Below, in pieces: positions 40,316 to 48,706 of a stretch of 64,000 nucleotides of DNA. The notes under the pieces were generated by a model that worked only from the letters and a program-made list of their open reading frames with translations, did no database searches and was not told the DNA's origin. The position numbers and the translations under genes are program-made. The stretch is taken from contig OZ252214.1 of assembly GCA_965248935.1 (NCBI GenBank), positions 4,464,001 to 4,528,000 on the forward strand, in the 5' to 3' direction. The stretch's first letter is position 1. Each line of letters starts with the position of its first letter. Source of the DNA: G032773895 sp965248935. GTDB lineage: Bacteria > Pseudomonadota > Gammaproteobacteria > Pseudomonadales > Cellvibrionaceae.

Positions 40316-41245
40316 ATGAAAAAATATGTAGTGTTAATGGTTTTTCTTTTTGTATCTGTTAGCTCGCAAGCATTGCTGGCTGGCCAAAATGAAAAAGAAG
40401 AGATCGATTGTAATTTTCAATATGATTACTCGCAGTTGGAGGCCGGCCCTGAAAGAGGAGGAACGCTGTTAACCAAATTTGAGTACGATCTCAAAACGGC
40501 TGAAAACTATATTACCGCAAAGCGTGGGAAATCTTGCATCAAGCCGTACAATACCGCAAAAAAGATTAATAGCGCCGTTTTTGTGGACCTTCGAAGCGAA
40601 GAAGACTACCTGAATTACCATATTCCAGCGTCAATCAACGTCAAAGAATATGAGCTTACATCCAAAGCGTTCTTGAAAAATCGCCCGGTTGTATTGGTGG
40701 ATTACCCATACTCCTACACTGAGCGAGTAAAAACCTGTGACGATATGAACGAACAAGGTTTTTCAGCGGTTTACCTTTTGGAAGATGGAATAGCCGGTTA
40801 TGGGAAGACCCAACTTGCCAGTCGGCCTGAAGCAGAGCAAAAGGCAATGGCAAAAAATACATTTATTTCCCCTAGGGAATTTGATTCTTTGAGTCGTAAA
40901 GACCGCTGGATTATTATTTACCTTTCTCAAAATAATGAAAATCAAAAGAGTATTCGCTCAGATAACGTGTACGTGGTAAATGAACTTAGCCAGGATAAAC
41001 TACGGAAGGCTGCTGCCATGTTTGCGGCAAAAAACGGATATATCCCAAACATGCTAGTCGTCACTGACAAAGGCGAAAAGCATTTATTTGATAGTAAAAA
41101 AATACCTTCCAGCTTCATATTTAACATTTTTTACTTAGAAACCGGCATAGAAGGGTATAACAAGTTTTTATCTGACAGTCAGATAACGTTAAGTACTAAT
41201 CGACTTCGAAAAGCTGCAGAAAAAATTGGCTGTGGTAAGAGATAA
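40316..41245 (+). CDS. Periplasmic double rhodanese-like protein lacking the active-site cysteine
   Basis: A signal peptide (MKKYVVLMVFLFVSVSSQ, cleavage near LLAG) precedes a rhodanese-like domain with VFVDLRSEEDYLNYHIPASI (D91). Where active rhodaneses carry Cys in their catalytic loop, this protein reads VVLVDYPYSYTER (around D129), so sulfurtransfer is unlikely. A second half (~residues 185-290, from DRWIIIYL to YLETGIEGYNKFL) looks like another degenerate rhodanese fold and repeats the (L/E)xGIxGY end motif. A ribosome binding site AAGGCAG precedes the ATG. The gene sits between the lipoprotein and transglutaminase-like genes, with spacings of 14 and 1 nt. A binding or scaffolding role in the envelope is inferred. 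Confidence 0.78.
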   Translation: MKKYVVLMVFLFVSVSSQALLAGQNEKEEIDCNFQYDYSQLEAGPERGGTLLTKFEYDLKTAENYITAKRGKSCIKPYNTAKKINSAVFVDLRSEEDYLNYHIPASINVKEYELTSKAFLKNRPVVLVDYPYSYTERVKTCDDMNEQGFSAVYLLEDGIAGYGKTQLASRPEAEQKAMAKNTFISPREFDSLSRKDRWIIIYLSQNNENQKSIRSDNVYVVNELSQDKLRKAAAMFAAKNGYIPNMLVVTDKGEKHLFDSKKIPSSFIFNIFYLETGIEGYNKFLSDSQITLSTNRLRKAAEKIGCGKR

Positions 41246-41246
41246 T

Positions 41247-42128
41247 ATGAACAGAAATATATTCCTTGTAATTATTGGTGCTTTAATTTCCATGGGTGGA
41301 GCTTCGTGGTATTTCTTTTTTTCTTCCGAAGAGCAAGTTATCTACGATATAGATCGAGTTTTTACTTACCAATATGAAGTAAAGAATACAACCAACAAAG
41401 CGGTGAAAGATGTTGCGGTGACATTGCCAGCCCCGGTGGCCAACAAGGAAAATCAGATTCTGACGGATATTAGCTCGTCTCACGAGTATACGCTGAATAC
41501 AGATAGCATAAATAATCAGCTTCTTAGCTACCATTTTGAGGTGCTTGGCCCGTACGAAACCAAGCTAATATCTATTCGCGTAAGCATGCAGATGGCAACG
41601 GTGCCGAATCAAGCGCTTGAGCAACCCCCGGCAGAATTGCTTCAAGAGGCTCCGTTAATTGAGTTGGCGCATCCGGGAATTCAAAAACTAGCGAAAAGTT
41701 TAGCCGGTAAATCTCAGCAGGGAACACTGAGAAATATATATCGCTATGTAAAAGAGAACCTGAAATATTCTGGTTTTGTGAGAGTGGATAAAGGTGCGCA
41801 ATACGCCTATGAAAACAAAACTGGTGATTGCACGGAATACGCTCACTTGGTAACGGCTCTAACCCGTGCGTCTAATATCCCGGCGAGGGTGGTGGATGGA
41901 TATGTGTACAACGCGAACACCAAGATAAAACCTGAGGACTATCATAGCTGGTCAGAAGTGTATTTTGATGGCCGATGGAGACTTATTGACGCCTTGTATG
42001 AAAAGTTTATGGAGGAGAGCGAAACATACTTGTCTACTAGAATACGATTTTCTGAATCTGAGTCAACTGCTACTGATGTTTTGGATAAAAGCGTACTAGA
42101 GGCTGGTATTAGAGTTTTAATGAAGTAA
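41247..42128 (+). CDS. Membrane-anchored transglutaminase-like (papain-like) protein
   Basis: ATG 41247 lies 1 nt after the preceding stop; the frame extends upstream to a TTG inside the previous gene, but this ATG begins the membrane anchor (NRNIFLVIIGALISMGGASW). Residues ~35-130 form a beta-rich domain. Residues ~150-260 are a transglutaminase-like core with an apparent catalytic triad: Cys195 in TGDCTEYAHL, His233 in DYHSWSEVYF and Asp248 in RLIDALY. Family members act as peptidases, amidases or cross-linking enzymes; bacterial ones of this type often face the periplasm. It is the last gene of the operon, so its likely substrates are the co-encoded giant proteins, which is inference. Confidence 0.85.
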   Translation: MNRNIFLVIIGALISMGGASWYFFFSSEEQVIYDIDRVFTYQYEVKNTTNKAVKDVAVTLPAPVANKENQILTDISSSHEYTLNTDSINNQLLSYHFEVLGPYETKLISIRVSMQMATVPNQALEQPPAELLQEAPLIELAHPGIQKLAKSLAGKSQQGTLRNIYRYVKENLKYSGFVRVDKGAQYAYENKTGDCTEYAHLVTALTRASNIPARVVDGYVYNANTKIKPEDYHSWSEVYFDGRWRLIDALYEKFMEESETYLSTRIRFSESESTATDVLDKSVLEAGIRVLMK

Positions 42129-42195
42129 CTTTTCTATGGTTCTCACCAATTGCGTATGATTAGGGGGCAACCTCTGCTGTGGCCGCCCAAATTGC

Positions 42196-42376
42196 CATCA
42201 TACTTTTTGCCAAATTAACCATCATAAAATTCAGTCATTTTATGATGGTTTTACCTCGCTCCCATCATAACCATTTTTCACATTTCCAAATTAAAATCTA
42301 ACGTTTTTCCAAACCACATCATAAAAATTCCCATCATAAGGTTGATATAAAAAAGCCAAAATCGTCTGTTATGATG
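42196..42376. repeat. Array of seven CATCATA motifs, possible transposon end with transposase sites
   Basis: CATCATA occurs at 42196, 42220, 42263, 42317 and 42332 on the + strand and inverted at 42241 and 42370. Five of the seven copies extend to CCATCATA. It lies between the transglutaminase-like gene and the 3' end of the ATPase gene, where one end of the mobile element should be. Multiple short binding sites at the ends are a feature of Tn7/Mu/Tn552-type elements. Confidence 0.6.
42217..42250. repeat. 14-bp perfect inverted repeat
   Basis: AACCATCATAAAAT (42217-42230) and ATTTTATGATGGTT (42237-42250) flank a 6-nt spacer. It combines two of the CATCATA motifs head to head and could also act as a weak terminator behind the 42128 stop. 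Confidence 0.6.
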
Positions 42377-42385
42377 ATTTTGGCT
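42348..42385 (-). terminator. Intrinsic terminator of the transposition operon
   Basis: Read on the minus strand, a 10-bp perfect stem (AGCCAAAATC / GATTTTGGCT) with a 12-nt loop is followed by TTTTTT. It starts 28 bp after the stop of the ATPase gene. Confidence 0.8.
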
Positions 42386-42413
42386 GATTAACTATTCTAG
42401 ATGGTCTAAGCGT

Positions 42414-43220
42414 TTATGATACTTGTTGTTTAATCAACTCGTCATGGCTCCGCCAATGCGGCTGTATCAATACGCCATTCACATGTGCGATGGTAACGAT
42501 TTTCTGAGCCTGTGTTGCGGCATCAATCAAACTGGCGTAACAGAGGTTTCTGCATAAGCGTAAATTACCTTGAGCGCTGCGTATGATAAGTTCCATCGCG
42601 CCTTCATTAAAGGTGTTGACTCCCATCCTAACAGCTTCCAGTTCCTTCACAATATAGCGTTCCATATCGTCATTATTTTGCCGTTTAATATTGGCAGAAT
42701 AGGTAATTCGACTTTTGATGTCTTGATTGACGTTGAGCGACAAATAATGCAATAAATCCCGTTGACCAAACAACACCAGATTGTGCTTTTTGGGAAACCG
42801 CTCGAACAATAATCGCAACTTCCTCAGTACCTGCATGTCGAGTAAATGTGCTTCATCAATCAGTATATAAAGTGTTTTACGGTCTTTTATATGATTGTAG
42901 GCGCAGGTAATAAGTTCTTTCTCAAGTGCCTTTTCAGGTACTTCAATTTTAAAGGAGTCTGCAAGTTGCGTGAGTATTTGCCAATAAGTATGTAAGGTTC
43001 TAGAACAAGAAACAACCGTTACATCGCGTTCTTTTTCTAGTGATTCAATGTGCTCCCTAAGCACACTTTTACCTACCCCTGGCTCACCAATTACAACAGA
43101 AAAGCCACCTTGTTGCGAATGAATTTTAATAATGTCGAATATTTGCTTTTGTTGGTTTAGCAAAGTTAAATCGGTTCGGCTAAACGGCTCTTTTGTGGTC
43201 GCATGAATGGATTTAATCAT
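42414..43220 (-). CDS. Transposition AAA+ ATPase (ExeA/TniB/MuB-like)
   Basis: A 268-residue ATPase with Walker A GEPGVGKS near residue 45 and Walker B LYILIDEAH near residue 118. The later SRITYSANIKRQ region and the C-terminal helical lid resemble ExeA/TnsC/TniB/MuB target-selection ATPases. Its ATG overlaps the integrase stop (ATGA, 43217-43220), so the two are co-translated. In such elements the ATPase binds target DNA and activates the DDE transposase. The gene appears intact although the integrase is broken. Confidence 0.85.
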   Translation of the reverse strand: MIKSIHATTKEPFSRTDLTLLNQQKQIFDIIKIHSQQGGFSVVIGEPGVGKSVLREHIESLEKERDVTVVSCSRTLHTYWQILTQLADSFKIEVPEKALEKELITCAYNHIKDRKTLYILIDEAHLLDMQVLRKLRLLFERFPKKHNLVLFGQRDLLHYLSLNVNQDIKSRITYSANIKRQNNDDMERYIVKELEAVRMGVNTFNEGAMELIIRSAQGNLRLCRNLCYASLIDAATQAQKIVTIAHVNGVLIQPHWRSHDELIKQQVS

Positions 43221-44483
43221 TCGGCTTCTCCTTGGCCAGCCTTGCGCAGGTTGGCGTTATACACAAGGTTGACGGGGCTGGCTTCGCCCATGCGCTGGTC
43301 GTTAAAGTACACTATAAACCGTTGTTTGTTGTTGCGATCAAACCGCACCTGTATTTTCTTTTCCCGAAGGTCTACGGGACACTCCCATTTGTTTGAGTTA
43401 ATGGAAAATACATTGGTTTTTGATACTTTACGGGTTTCTTCTACAAAGAAAACCTCTTCCGTATATTCATCATCCACTAAGAAGTGAATGCGACTATGGT
43501 CGAGGGCAAAGCGATCGATGGGACGCATTTGAATACTGCTGTGCTTTTGGTTGTTGTACTCGTTCTCTATCCAGTCATGGGTCTTGTCATTAAGCTCTTC
43601 AAGAGAAGTGAAGGTAAGATGCTGTACTAAAAAACGATCACGAAAGCCCCTAAAAAATCGTTCTATTTTACCTTTGGCGGCCCCATCCCGAACGGGTGCA
43701 TGAGAGAGTAAAATGTTGAGCCTTATGCACGCTTGCAGGATTTCTTTAGATTTGTAATTCGAGCCATTATCAAAATACAATCGATCGGGTTTGCCGCGTT
43801 TGAATAATGCGGTTCGGAAGGCGTCGACCATATTCTCGGTGTTGTCGTTGTAAAAGAACTGACCGTGGGTGATGACGCGACTCGCATCATCAATACCAAA
43901 AGTAGGCGCTTTAGGCGAAGGCAATAAGAAACGTCTTTTTCCTCGAACCGTCGGTTTGTTTGATCGACGGCCCGTACATCGTGTCAGCTTGCCATAGTTC
44001 ATTAGCAAACTGCATGGCAAACGAATGTCGAAGTTTTTTAGTGGTCTCAGTGTTAAGTAAATCATTCTCTCGCACCATGCGATAAAAAGAGGTTTGTGAG
44101 AGCTGGCTTCGTTTAAAGTAGTTTTTTTGCATCAACTGTCGATACAGTGCCATTTTAGGAACGATACCCACTTTGTTCCTACTCAAGGTTGGAATGATGT
44201 CATTAATGGCCTCAGCCAACTCATTGACCTGCACTTTCCGATAACTGTTTTTATCACTTCGAGTTTTATTATCTAAGGTTGTTATGCCACGTTTTTTAAA
44301 CCGGTAGAGCCAGGTACTGATCGTTCGCCATGTGAATCGATAGTGACAATCCGTTTGTTCGTCAACAAATGTCCGTTCAGCCACGCTTTGTATTCGGGCT
44401 CGAATACTATTTCCGGGCGCGTAATCAATGGCGCTGAGTACGCGCAGTCGTAATTCTAAGGGAGGCTTTTTTAAAGAAGTCAT
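43217..44483 (-). pseudogene. DDE integrase/transposase (TniA/Mu-like), frameshifted
   Basis: The start is set at ATG 44483 (MTSLKKPPLELRLRVLSAI), which has AAGGA 7 nt upstream; the open frame extends further only by chance. An N-terminal helix-turn-helix region is followed by an rve core with the first Asp in ELWQADTMYG. The frame then breaks: the sequence around KTFLIAF is followed by an extra 22 nt (+ strand 43895-43916) containing a stop. The second frame resumes at IDDASRVITHGQFF. It carries the second Asp in LYFDNGSNYKS, the Glu in AKGKIERFFR and a Mu-type C-terminal beta domain. Both halves are otherwise well preserved, so the break is probably recent. Confidence 0.85.
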
Positions 44484-44659
44484 TATTGTTCCTTGGGTGA
44501 ATGAATTTTCTCGGACAATATCGACATTTATATTCGACTTGAATGACCTTGTCTGTTGCGCAACAGATGCGATAAAAAAAACAGATGTGATGTGTGTTTG
44601 ATTCGACGGTAAGTTTGAAATAATTATCATCACGAATAAACGATACAGGCTAAGCTGTA

Positions 44660-45253
44660 TTATAAAAATGATTGTTGCTGGTCTATCTGGTAACTCATAC
44701 AGCCGTTATTTGTCAAAGTAAATAGTCGATCTAATGTTGGAAGCAGGTGTTTTAAATAATGGTTTGATGAAGGGAAGACATTAGAATATCCATGGGTTCT
44801 ACTTTTCAAAAAGCTTCGATAGTGACTGAGTTTAAACATTAATCGCTTGAGCCATCGCCATGCATTTCTCGGCTCAGGCTGTCCTGTCGCTTGACAATAA
44901 GCATCACTGATATTCATGTTCGCCATCAAGGCAGTGATGAACAGAAATAGGTGGACGGCGGCGTATCGATAAGTAGGTACTTCATCGGCAATATAGATTT
45001 GAAATGTGCGACCGCAACCACTTCGGCCATAACGATTGGAGCAAAACAGGCGTTTCCCAACTTTTTCGGCTTGAACGATTGAGCGTTGCTTGTAAATAAT
45101 GCCATGCGAGACGAATTGGTCGCTTTTCAGGCAGTGAGTACATTCAAGTTCATTCTGATGGTAATTGAGGGATTGGGTAAAGGCATGAATGGAGTCAAAA
45201 TCTGAGTAAAATCGTTTCATTCGACGATTAAACAAAATTTGAACGATGGACAT
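44660..45253 (-). CDS. Zinc-ribbon protein of the mobile element
   Basis: About 197 residues (ATG 45253, preceded by an in-frame TTG). A zinc-ribbon-like region has ECTHC at ~residue 38 and a second pair in CSNRYGRSGCGRTFQIY. After it come helical segments (YRYAAVHLFLFITALMANM). It lies 176 bp upstream of the integrase start on the same strand. Zinc-ribbon proteins upstream of transposase genes can serve in target or end recognition, but I cannot assign a family. No ribosome binding site is obvious. Confidence 0.6.
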   Translation of the reverse strand: MSIVQILFNRRMKRFYSDFDSIHAFTQSLNYHQNELECTHCLKSDQFVSHGIIYKQRSIVQAEKVGKRLFCSNRYGRSGCGRTFQIYIADEVPTYRYAAVHLFLFITALMANMNISDAYCQATGQPEPRNAWRWLKRLMFKLSHYRSFLKSRTHGYSNVFPSSNHYLKHLLPTLDRLFTLTNNGCMSYQIDQQQSFL

Positions 45254-45390
45254 CAAATAAAAATTTTGGGTTTTTTCTGTAGAAATTTATATTCCCAGAT
45301 TAGCGTCATAAGGGAATGGTAGGGTGAGCGGGCTAATTTGGTTGGGAAAGCACCGATCTTAAGGTGTTAGATTGGGAAATAACACTATTA

Positions 45391-46003
45391 CACATGGATG
45401 AAACACCTCTTCAAGTACTGGATGAACCGGGTAAGTCAGCACAAAGTATGGGCCCATGCACGCAGAAAATTTATTGACGCTCAAAAAGCCCAATCGAAAG
45501 GAAAAACAGGCAAAGCGGATCAGGCGATTGCCTTTATTCAAGCGCTTTACCGCATCGAAGCAAAAATAAAAGAGGAGCCTCCCGAAAAACGGTATGAGAT
45601 ACGTCAAAAAGAGGCGACGCCAATCCTTGAGAAAATTAAAAGCTGGTTGGATAAAAGCTTACTCACCATACTCCCGTCATCAAAAATGGGGGCGGCGTTG
45701 AGGTATCTGAGTAATCAATGGGAACGTTTAACGGCGTACCTGAAAGATGGCTCGTACCCGATAGATAATAATCCAGCGGAACGTGCTATAAGACCTTTTA
45801 CGATAGGCAGAAAGAACTGGATGTTTAGCAAAAGCCAGGCGGGCGCCAAGGCGAGTGCAAATTTATACAGTCTTGTCGAAACCGCCAAAGCCAATAGTGT
45901 CAACCCCTACGAGTATTTGAAGCATGTGTTTACAGAATTACCCAATAGGTCGAGAGAGGATGATCTAGCTGATTTATTACCTTGGAATGTGATATTAAGC
46001 TAG
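45391..46003 (+). pseudogene. IS66-family transposase (TnpC), internally deleted and N-terminally truncated
   Basis: Frame 1 from 45391 reads HMDETPLQVLDEPGKSAQS, the first catalytic Asp region of IS66 transposases. The next ~60 residues usual in the family are missing, and homology resumes in another frame at WAHARRKFIDAQKAQ. It then runs without interruption to LLPWNVILS and the stop at 46001-46003. The second catalytic region is therefore lost by a frame-disrupting deletion near 45448. The continuous 201-codon frame from ATG 45398 begins with out-of-frame residues (MKHLFKYWMN) and is not a real start. Confidence 0.88.
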
Positions 46004-46026
46004 GGGGTAATTGGTTTGGCGTTTAC
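45391..46026 (+). mobile_element. IS66-family element remnant with intact right end
   Basis: The element ends at 46026 with GGCGTTTAC, identical to the end at 1941. No left end or accessory tnpA/tnpB genes remain. The Mu/Tn7-like element lies where the N-terminal part would be, so that insertion and later deletion may have removed it. Confidence 0.75.
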
Positions 46027-46077
46027 GGCTTAGTCATACTATACCTATAAAACAGTACGCTGCTATGGGTGTTTTGC

Positions 46078-46674
46078 TCAGCCTATAGAGAAATCGTATT
46101 CTATTTGTTCAATGGTTTTCTTTGCTAAACGATAAGCCCTTAGAAAGTCTTTTTCCCTATTTGTTGTATTTTTTGATTCCCTGTTCCATTTTATGGGAAT
46201 TAATGTAAATAAAGATTGAGTCAAGAAAAATATCCATATAGCGAGTACTGTTGTATTGCCCTCTAACGCTGGTATAACCGCTAAAATAAAACATAATAAG
46301 GTAAAGGCCGCATCCACTACAATATAGGTCAAACCCTTATAGGCTAGTATTCCTCTTGATAGTGAGATCAGTATCAGCGCGCCGACAATGGTTTTACTTG
46401 GTTCTATATCCAACAGTACGGCCATTATGGGGAAGAGTATATAGAGCCCAGCGAAAATGATAACTCCACTTTGCCCTATAAAATTTTTTAATAAATACAT
46501 ACCGTATATTGCGGTTGCTAAAGAGACGGTAACCTTAAGCACAAACCAGGGAGAAAATATACCCGATAATATAACCTCAAATATATACGCTAACAGTGTT
46601 AACAATATAGCCATGCCTATACCCGATAGTAAGCTTGGCTTTTTGATGGCAGAGGGTGTCTTGTATGGGTTCAT
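46078..46674 (-). CDS. Polytopic inner-membrane protein, NPYxxP N-terminus
   Basis: The start is set at ATG 46674, which overlaps the stop of the PspA-like gene (ATGA) and has GAGGGG upstream. The 198-residue product begins MNPYKTPSA and has about five or six hydrophobic segments between residues ~20 and 165, with a basic cytoplasmic tail. It is the third gene of the VWA - PspA-like - membrane protein operon. I do not recognise a family; a partner of the PspA-like protein at the membrane is a reasonable inference. Confidence 0.75.
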   Translation of the reverse strand: MNPYKTPSAIKKPSLLSGIGMAILLTLLAYIFEVILSGIFSPWFVLKVTVSLATAIYGMYLLKNFIGQSGVIIFAGLYILFPIMAVLLDIEPSKTIVGALILISLSRGILAYKGLTYIVVDAAFTLLCFILAVIPALEGNTTVLAIWIFFLTQSLFTLIPIKWNRESKNTTNREKDFLRAYRLAKKTIEQIEYDFSIG

Positions 46675-47222
46675 TGGTTGCTCCCCTCTAGCCAACGCTC
46701 TTTCTGCTTTAAAAATTCAATATCTATATCACTTTGAGATACCGCAGATAGTGTTAAATTACGGCGTTCTCCTATTTCAATACTGCTATTGTGTTCAATC
46801 AAATTTAATGATTCAACTTTTTCTTTGATCTCACTATGCTTGCATTTATATTCTTGATATTGCCGCTTATGCTCAATTTCTTGATTGTTCACTAATTGTA
46901 TTTTCTTGGAAATGTTTTTTTCCTTTAATTCAATATAGAGTTTTTTCTTGACTAGGTCTTTTACTAAGTTTTCTTTATTAACCTTAAAGGCGATAGCAAT
47001 ATCATCTTGAAGCAACGCTTTATCCTGCCGCATATAATCCAGCTTTAATGTTAAAGATAACAATTTTTGTTTTAACGTATTCGCATTGTCTTCCATAGTG
47101 AGCAATTCTTCTTCCATTTCTCTTATGGCCTGTTTTAATACGGATGTGGAGCCTTCGATGTTGTCGAGAATGCCATGCATGTCTGCTTTAAATATTCTGC
47201 TTATTCTAGTGGCGAATGTCAT
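46671..47222 (-). CDS. PspA/IM30-family protein
   Basis: A 183-residue, mostly helical coiled-coil protein. The N-terminus (RISRIFKADMHGILDNIE, then LKQAIREMEEELL) follows the PspA/IM30 pattern: an amphipathic membrane-binding helix then long charged helices. It is shorter than classical PspA (~220 residues), truncated mainly at the C-terminal end. Family members bind and stabilise stressed inner membrane. It starts 17 nt after the VWA gene and is coupled to the downstream membrane protein. Confidence 0.8.
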   Translation of the reverse strand: MTFATRISRIFKADMHGILDNIEGSTSVLKQAIREMEEELLTMEDNANTLKQKLLSLTLKLDYMRQDKALLQDDIAIAFKVNKENLVKDLVKKKLYIELKEKNISKKIQLVNNQEIEHKRQYQEYKCKHSEIKEKVESLNLIEHNSSIEIGERRNLTLSAVSQSDIDIEFLKQKERWLEGSNQ

Positions 47223-47239
47223 AAACTTAACTCCGAGTT

Positions 47240-48706
47240 TTATTTAGAGTAACGTTGTTTTTGTCGGCTTTCCGCGTAGGATTTTTTCGCTAGTCTATTT
47301 CGCTTTATTTGTTGTTCTTGTAGGCTTCCCTCAAAGGCATGTTCAACTTCGTTATCCAATTTATTAAGTTGTGGCGCTACCTTGTTATATAATTTTATGC
47401 CACTTGTTTCCTCCGCTTTTTGAATGGATAGTTTGTAGTCCGCTATCGCTTGCTTGGCTTTTTCTTTTTCTCCCTTGCGCAAGTGGTTACTTACTGTTTG
47501 GTCCATTCTGGCTGTATTGTTTTTTTGCCATATTTCTGAGTATAAACTTTCATCGATACTGGCAATGGCTTCTAGTCTTTTTTCGGGTTCAACTATTTTC
47601 AGGGTTAAGCTCTGTGGTGGCAGTGATACATTTAATTGCTTTCCTTCAGTGGTGTAATGTAGTTTTATATTACTAAAATTAAAGTTTCGTATATGTTTAT
47701 TTGGCACACTTAGGGTTAATGCAAAGCTTTTATTTTTTCCGCTTAATAGGCGTCCGGTCTTAATATTAATATTGCCCGAGCCTTTTTCGACAACGGGGTA
47801 TCCTGCGGCATCGACAAGTTTAACTCCTTGGGGTAAACGGATATTCAGTGTGCTGTTTTCAGCATAAACGGTTTTAGTTTCATTCAGTTCTTTCGATAAA
47901 ATTGTGCCAAGTTGCTGTAGTGTTTCTAAATAAGCAAAATTTCCCATGCCGTGGTCGGCAAGGGATGACATTAATAATTCGTTAAAACCTAATCCCATAC
48001 CTATGGTCGATAACATCGCTTCTTGAAAATTCGCTTGAGAGGCTAACTTTTTTAACACTGTATCGGAGGTATTGCCTGATGTTGCTTCGCCATCGGATAA
48101 GAAGATCACTTTGCGCATACGTGAGGACGGATTTTGCTCAATAAGATTCCACGCTGTTTGCAGGGAATGTTCAATATTGGTTCCGCCAGCCGACTCAATA
48201 TTGTCCACCACTTTTATTAACTTCATTTTGTCTAAAGCTGAGATGGGCGACATGGGAAAATCAACAACTGCTGTATCCGAAAAGCTTACCAAGGCAAAGC
48301 GGTCATGTTCTGTCAGATGAGAGACAAGCTCCTTTACAGCCGATTTTGCGTAGGGTAGTTTTTCTGGCGTATTCATGGAGCCGCTGCGATCCAATACCAC
48401 CACTAAGTCAGTACCTCGTACACTAGCACTCGTTTGCTCAAGTTTAGGGCTCTGTATGGAAATCGTCGCATACACTTCTGCATTCTCGTTTTGTACAACC
48501 TTGGTTTGCGATAAGGCTCCTGTTAATTGTAATCTGCCTGTCGTATTGTTGGTCTGAATAGGGACGATAGTGGTGGGCTGAATACCTAGGGTATAGCTTT
48601 TTGATACAGCAATCGATGCTGTGGCAATACTTAAACAGGCAAATATAAAAAGTTCTATTTTGCTACTTTTTAGGCTGCTTAATATTTTGCAACTTAGCTT
48701 GGACAT
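47240..48706 (-). CDS. VWA-domain protein, membrane-anchored or secreted
   Basis: ATG 48706 is chosen because GGGAG lies 7 nt upstream; an in-frame TTG is 15 nt earlier. A hydrophobic segment (residues ~18-35, IELFIFACLSIATASIAVS) is a signal or anchor. The VWA domain at ~98-270 has an intact MIDAS: DRSGS at 106-110, the GGTN threonine and FLSDGEAT. A beta-rich region and a Lys/Gln-rich coiled C-terminus (ending QKQRYSK) follow. No VIT domain or sortase motif is seen. It leads the operon with the PspA-like and membrane genes and is divergent from a two-component system, suggesting an envelope-stress module. Confidence 0.82.
   Translation of the reverse strand: MSKLSCKILSSLKSSKIELFIFACLSIATASIAVSKSYTLGIQPTTIVPIQTNNTTGRLQLTGALSQTKVVQNENAEVYATISIQSPKLEQTSASVRGTDLVVVLDRSGSMNTPEKLPYAKSAVKELVSHLTEHDRFALVSFSDTAVVDFPMSPISALDKMKLIKVVDNIESAGGTNIEHSLQTAWNLIEQNPSSRMRKVIFLSDGEATSGNTSDTVLKKLASQANFQEAMLSTIGMGLGFNELLMSSLADHGMGNFAYLETLQQLGTILSKELNETKTVYAENSTLNIRLPQGVKLVDAAGYPVVEKGSGNINIKTGRLLSGKNKSFALTLSVPNKHIRNFNFSNIKLHYTTEGKQLNVSLPPQSLTLKIVEPEKRLEAIASIDESLYSEIWQKNNTARMDQTVSNHLRKGEKEKAKQAIADYKLSIQKAEETSGIKLYNKVAPQLNKLDNEVEHAFEGSLQEQQIKRNRLAKKSYAESRQKQRYSK

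Larger units (their letters stand above)
42196..45253 (-). mobile_element. Degenerate Mu/Tn7-like three-gene element
   Basis: This unit comprises zinc-ribbon protein, frameshifted DDE integrase and AAA ATPase, all leftward, plus the CATCATA array at the ATPase side. I could not find a matching array or terminal inverted repeat on the other side (45254-45390), so the outer boundary is uncertain and that end may be lost. It abuts the IS66 remnant. Confidence 0.65.

Noticed and set aside
45398..45448. ATG 45398 as start of a 201-aa IS66 transposase
   Set aside because: The first residues (MKHLFKYWMN) are an out-of-frame reading of the conserved HMDETPLQVLDE region; the gene is a deletion pseudogene.
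1805..46026. Terminal repeats of one composite transposon
   Set aside because: No left IS66 ends, no intact transposase and no target duplication visible; only remnants in direct orientation, so kept as a possible recombination scar.
47240..48706. Sortase-target VIT/VWA protein of the marine sortase type
   Set aside because: VWA is present, but I see no VIT domain, no LPXTG-like motif and no sortase gene nearby.
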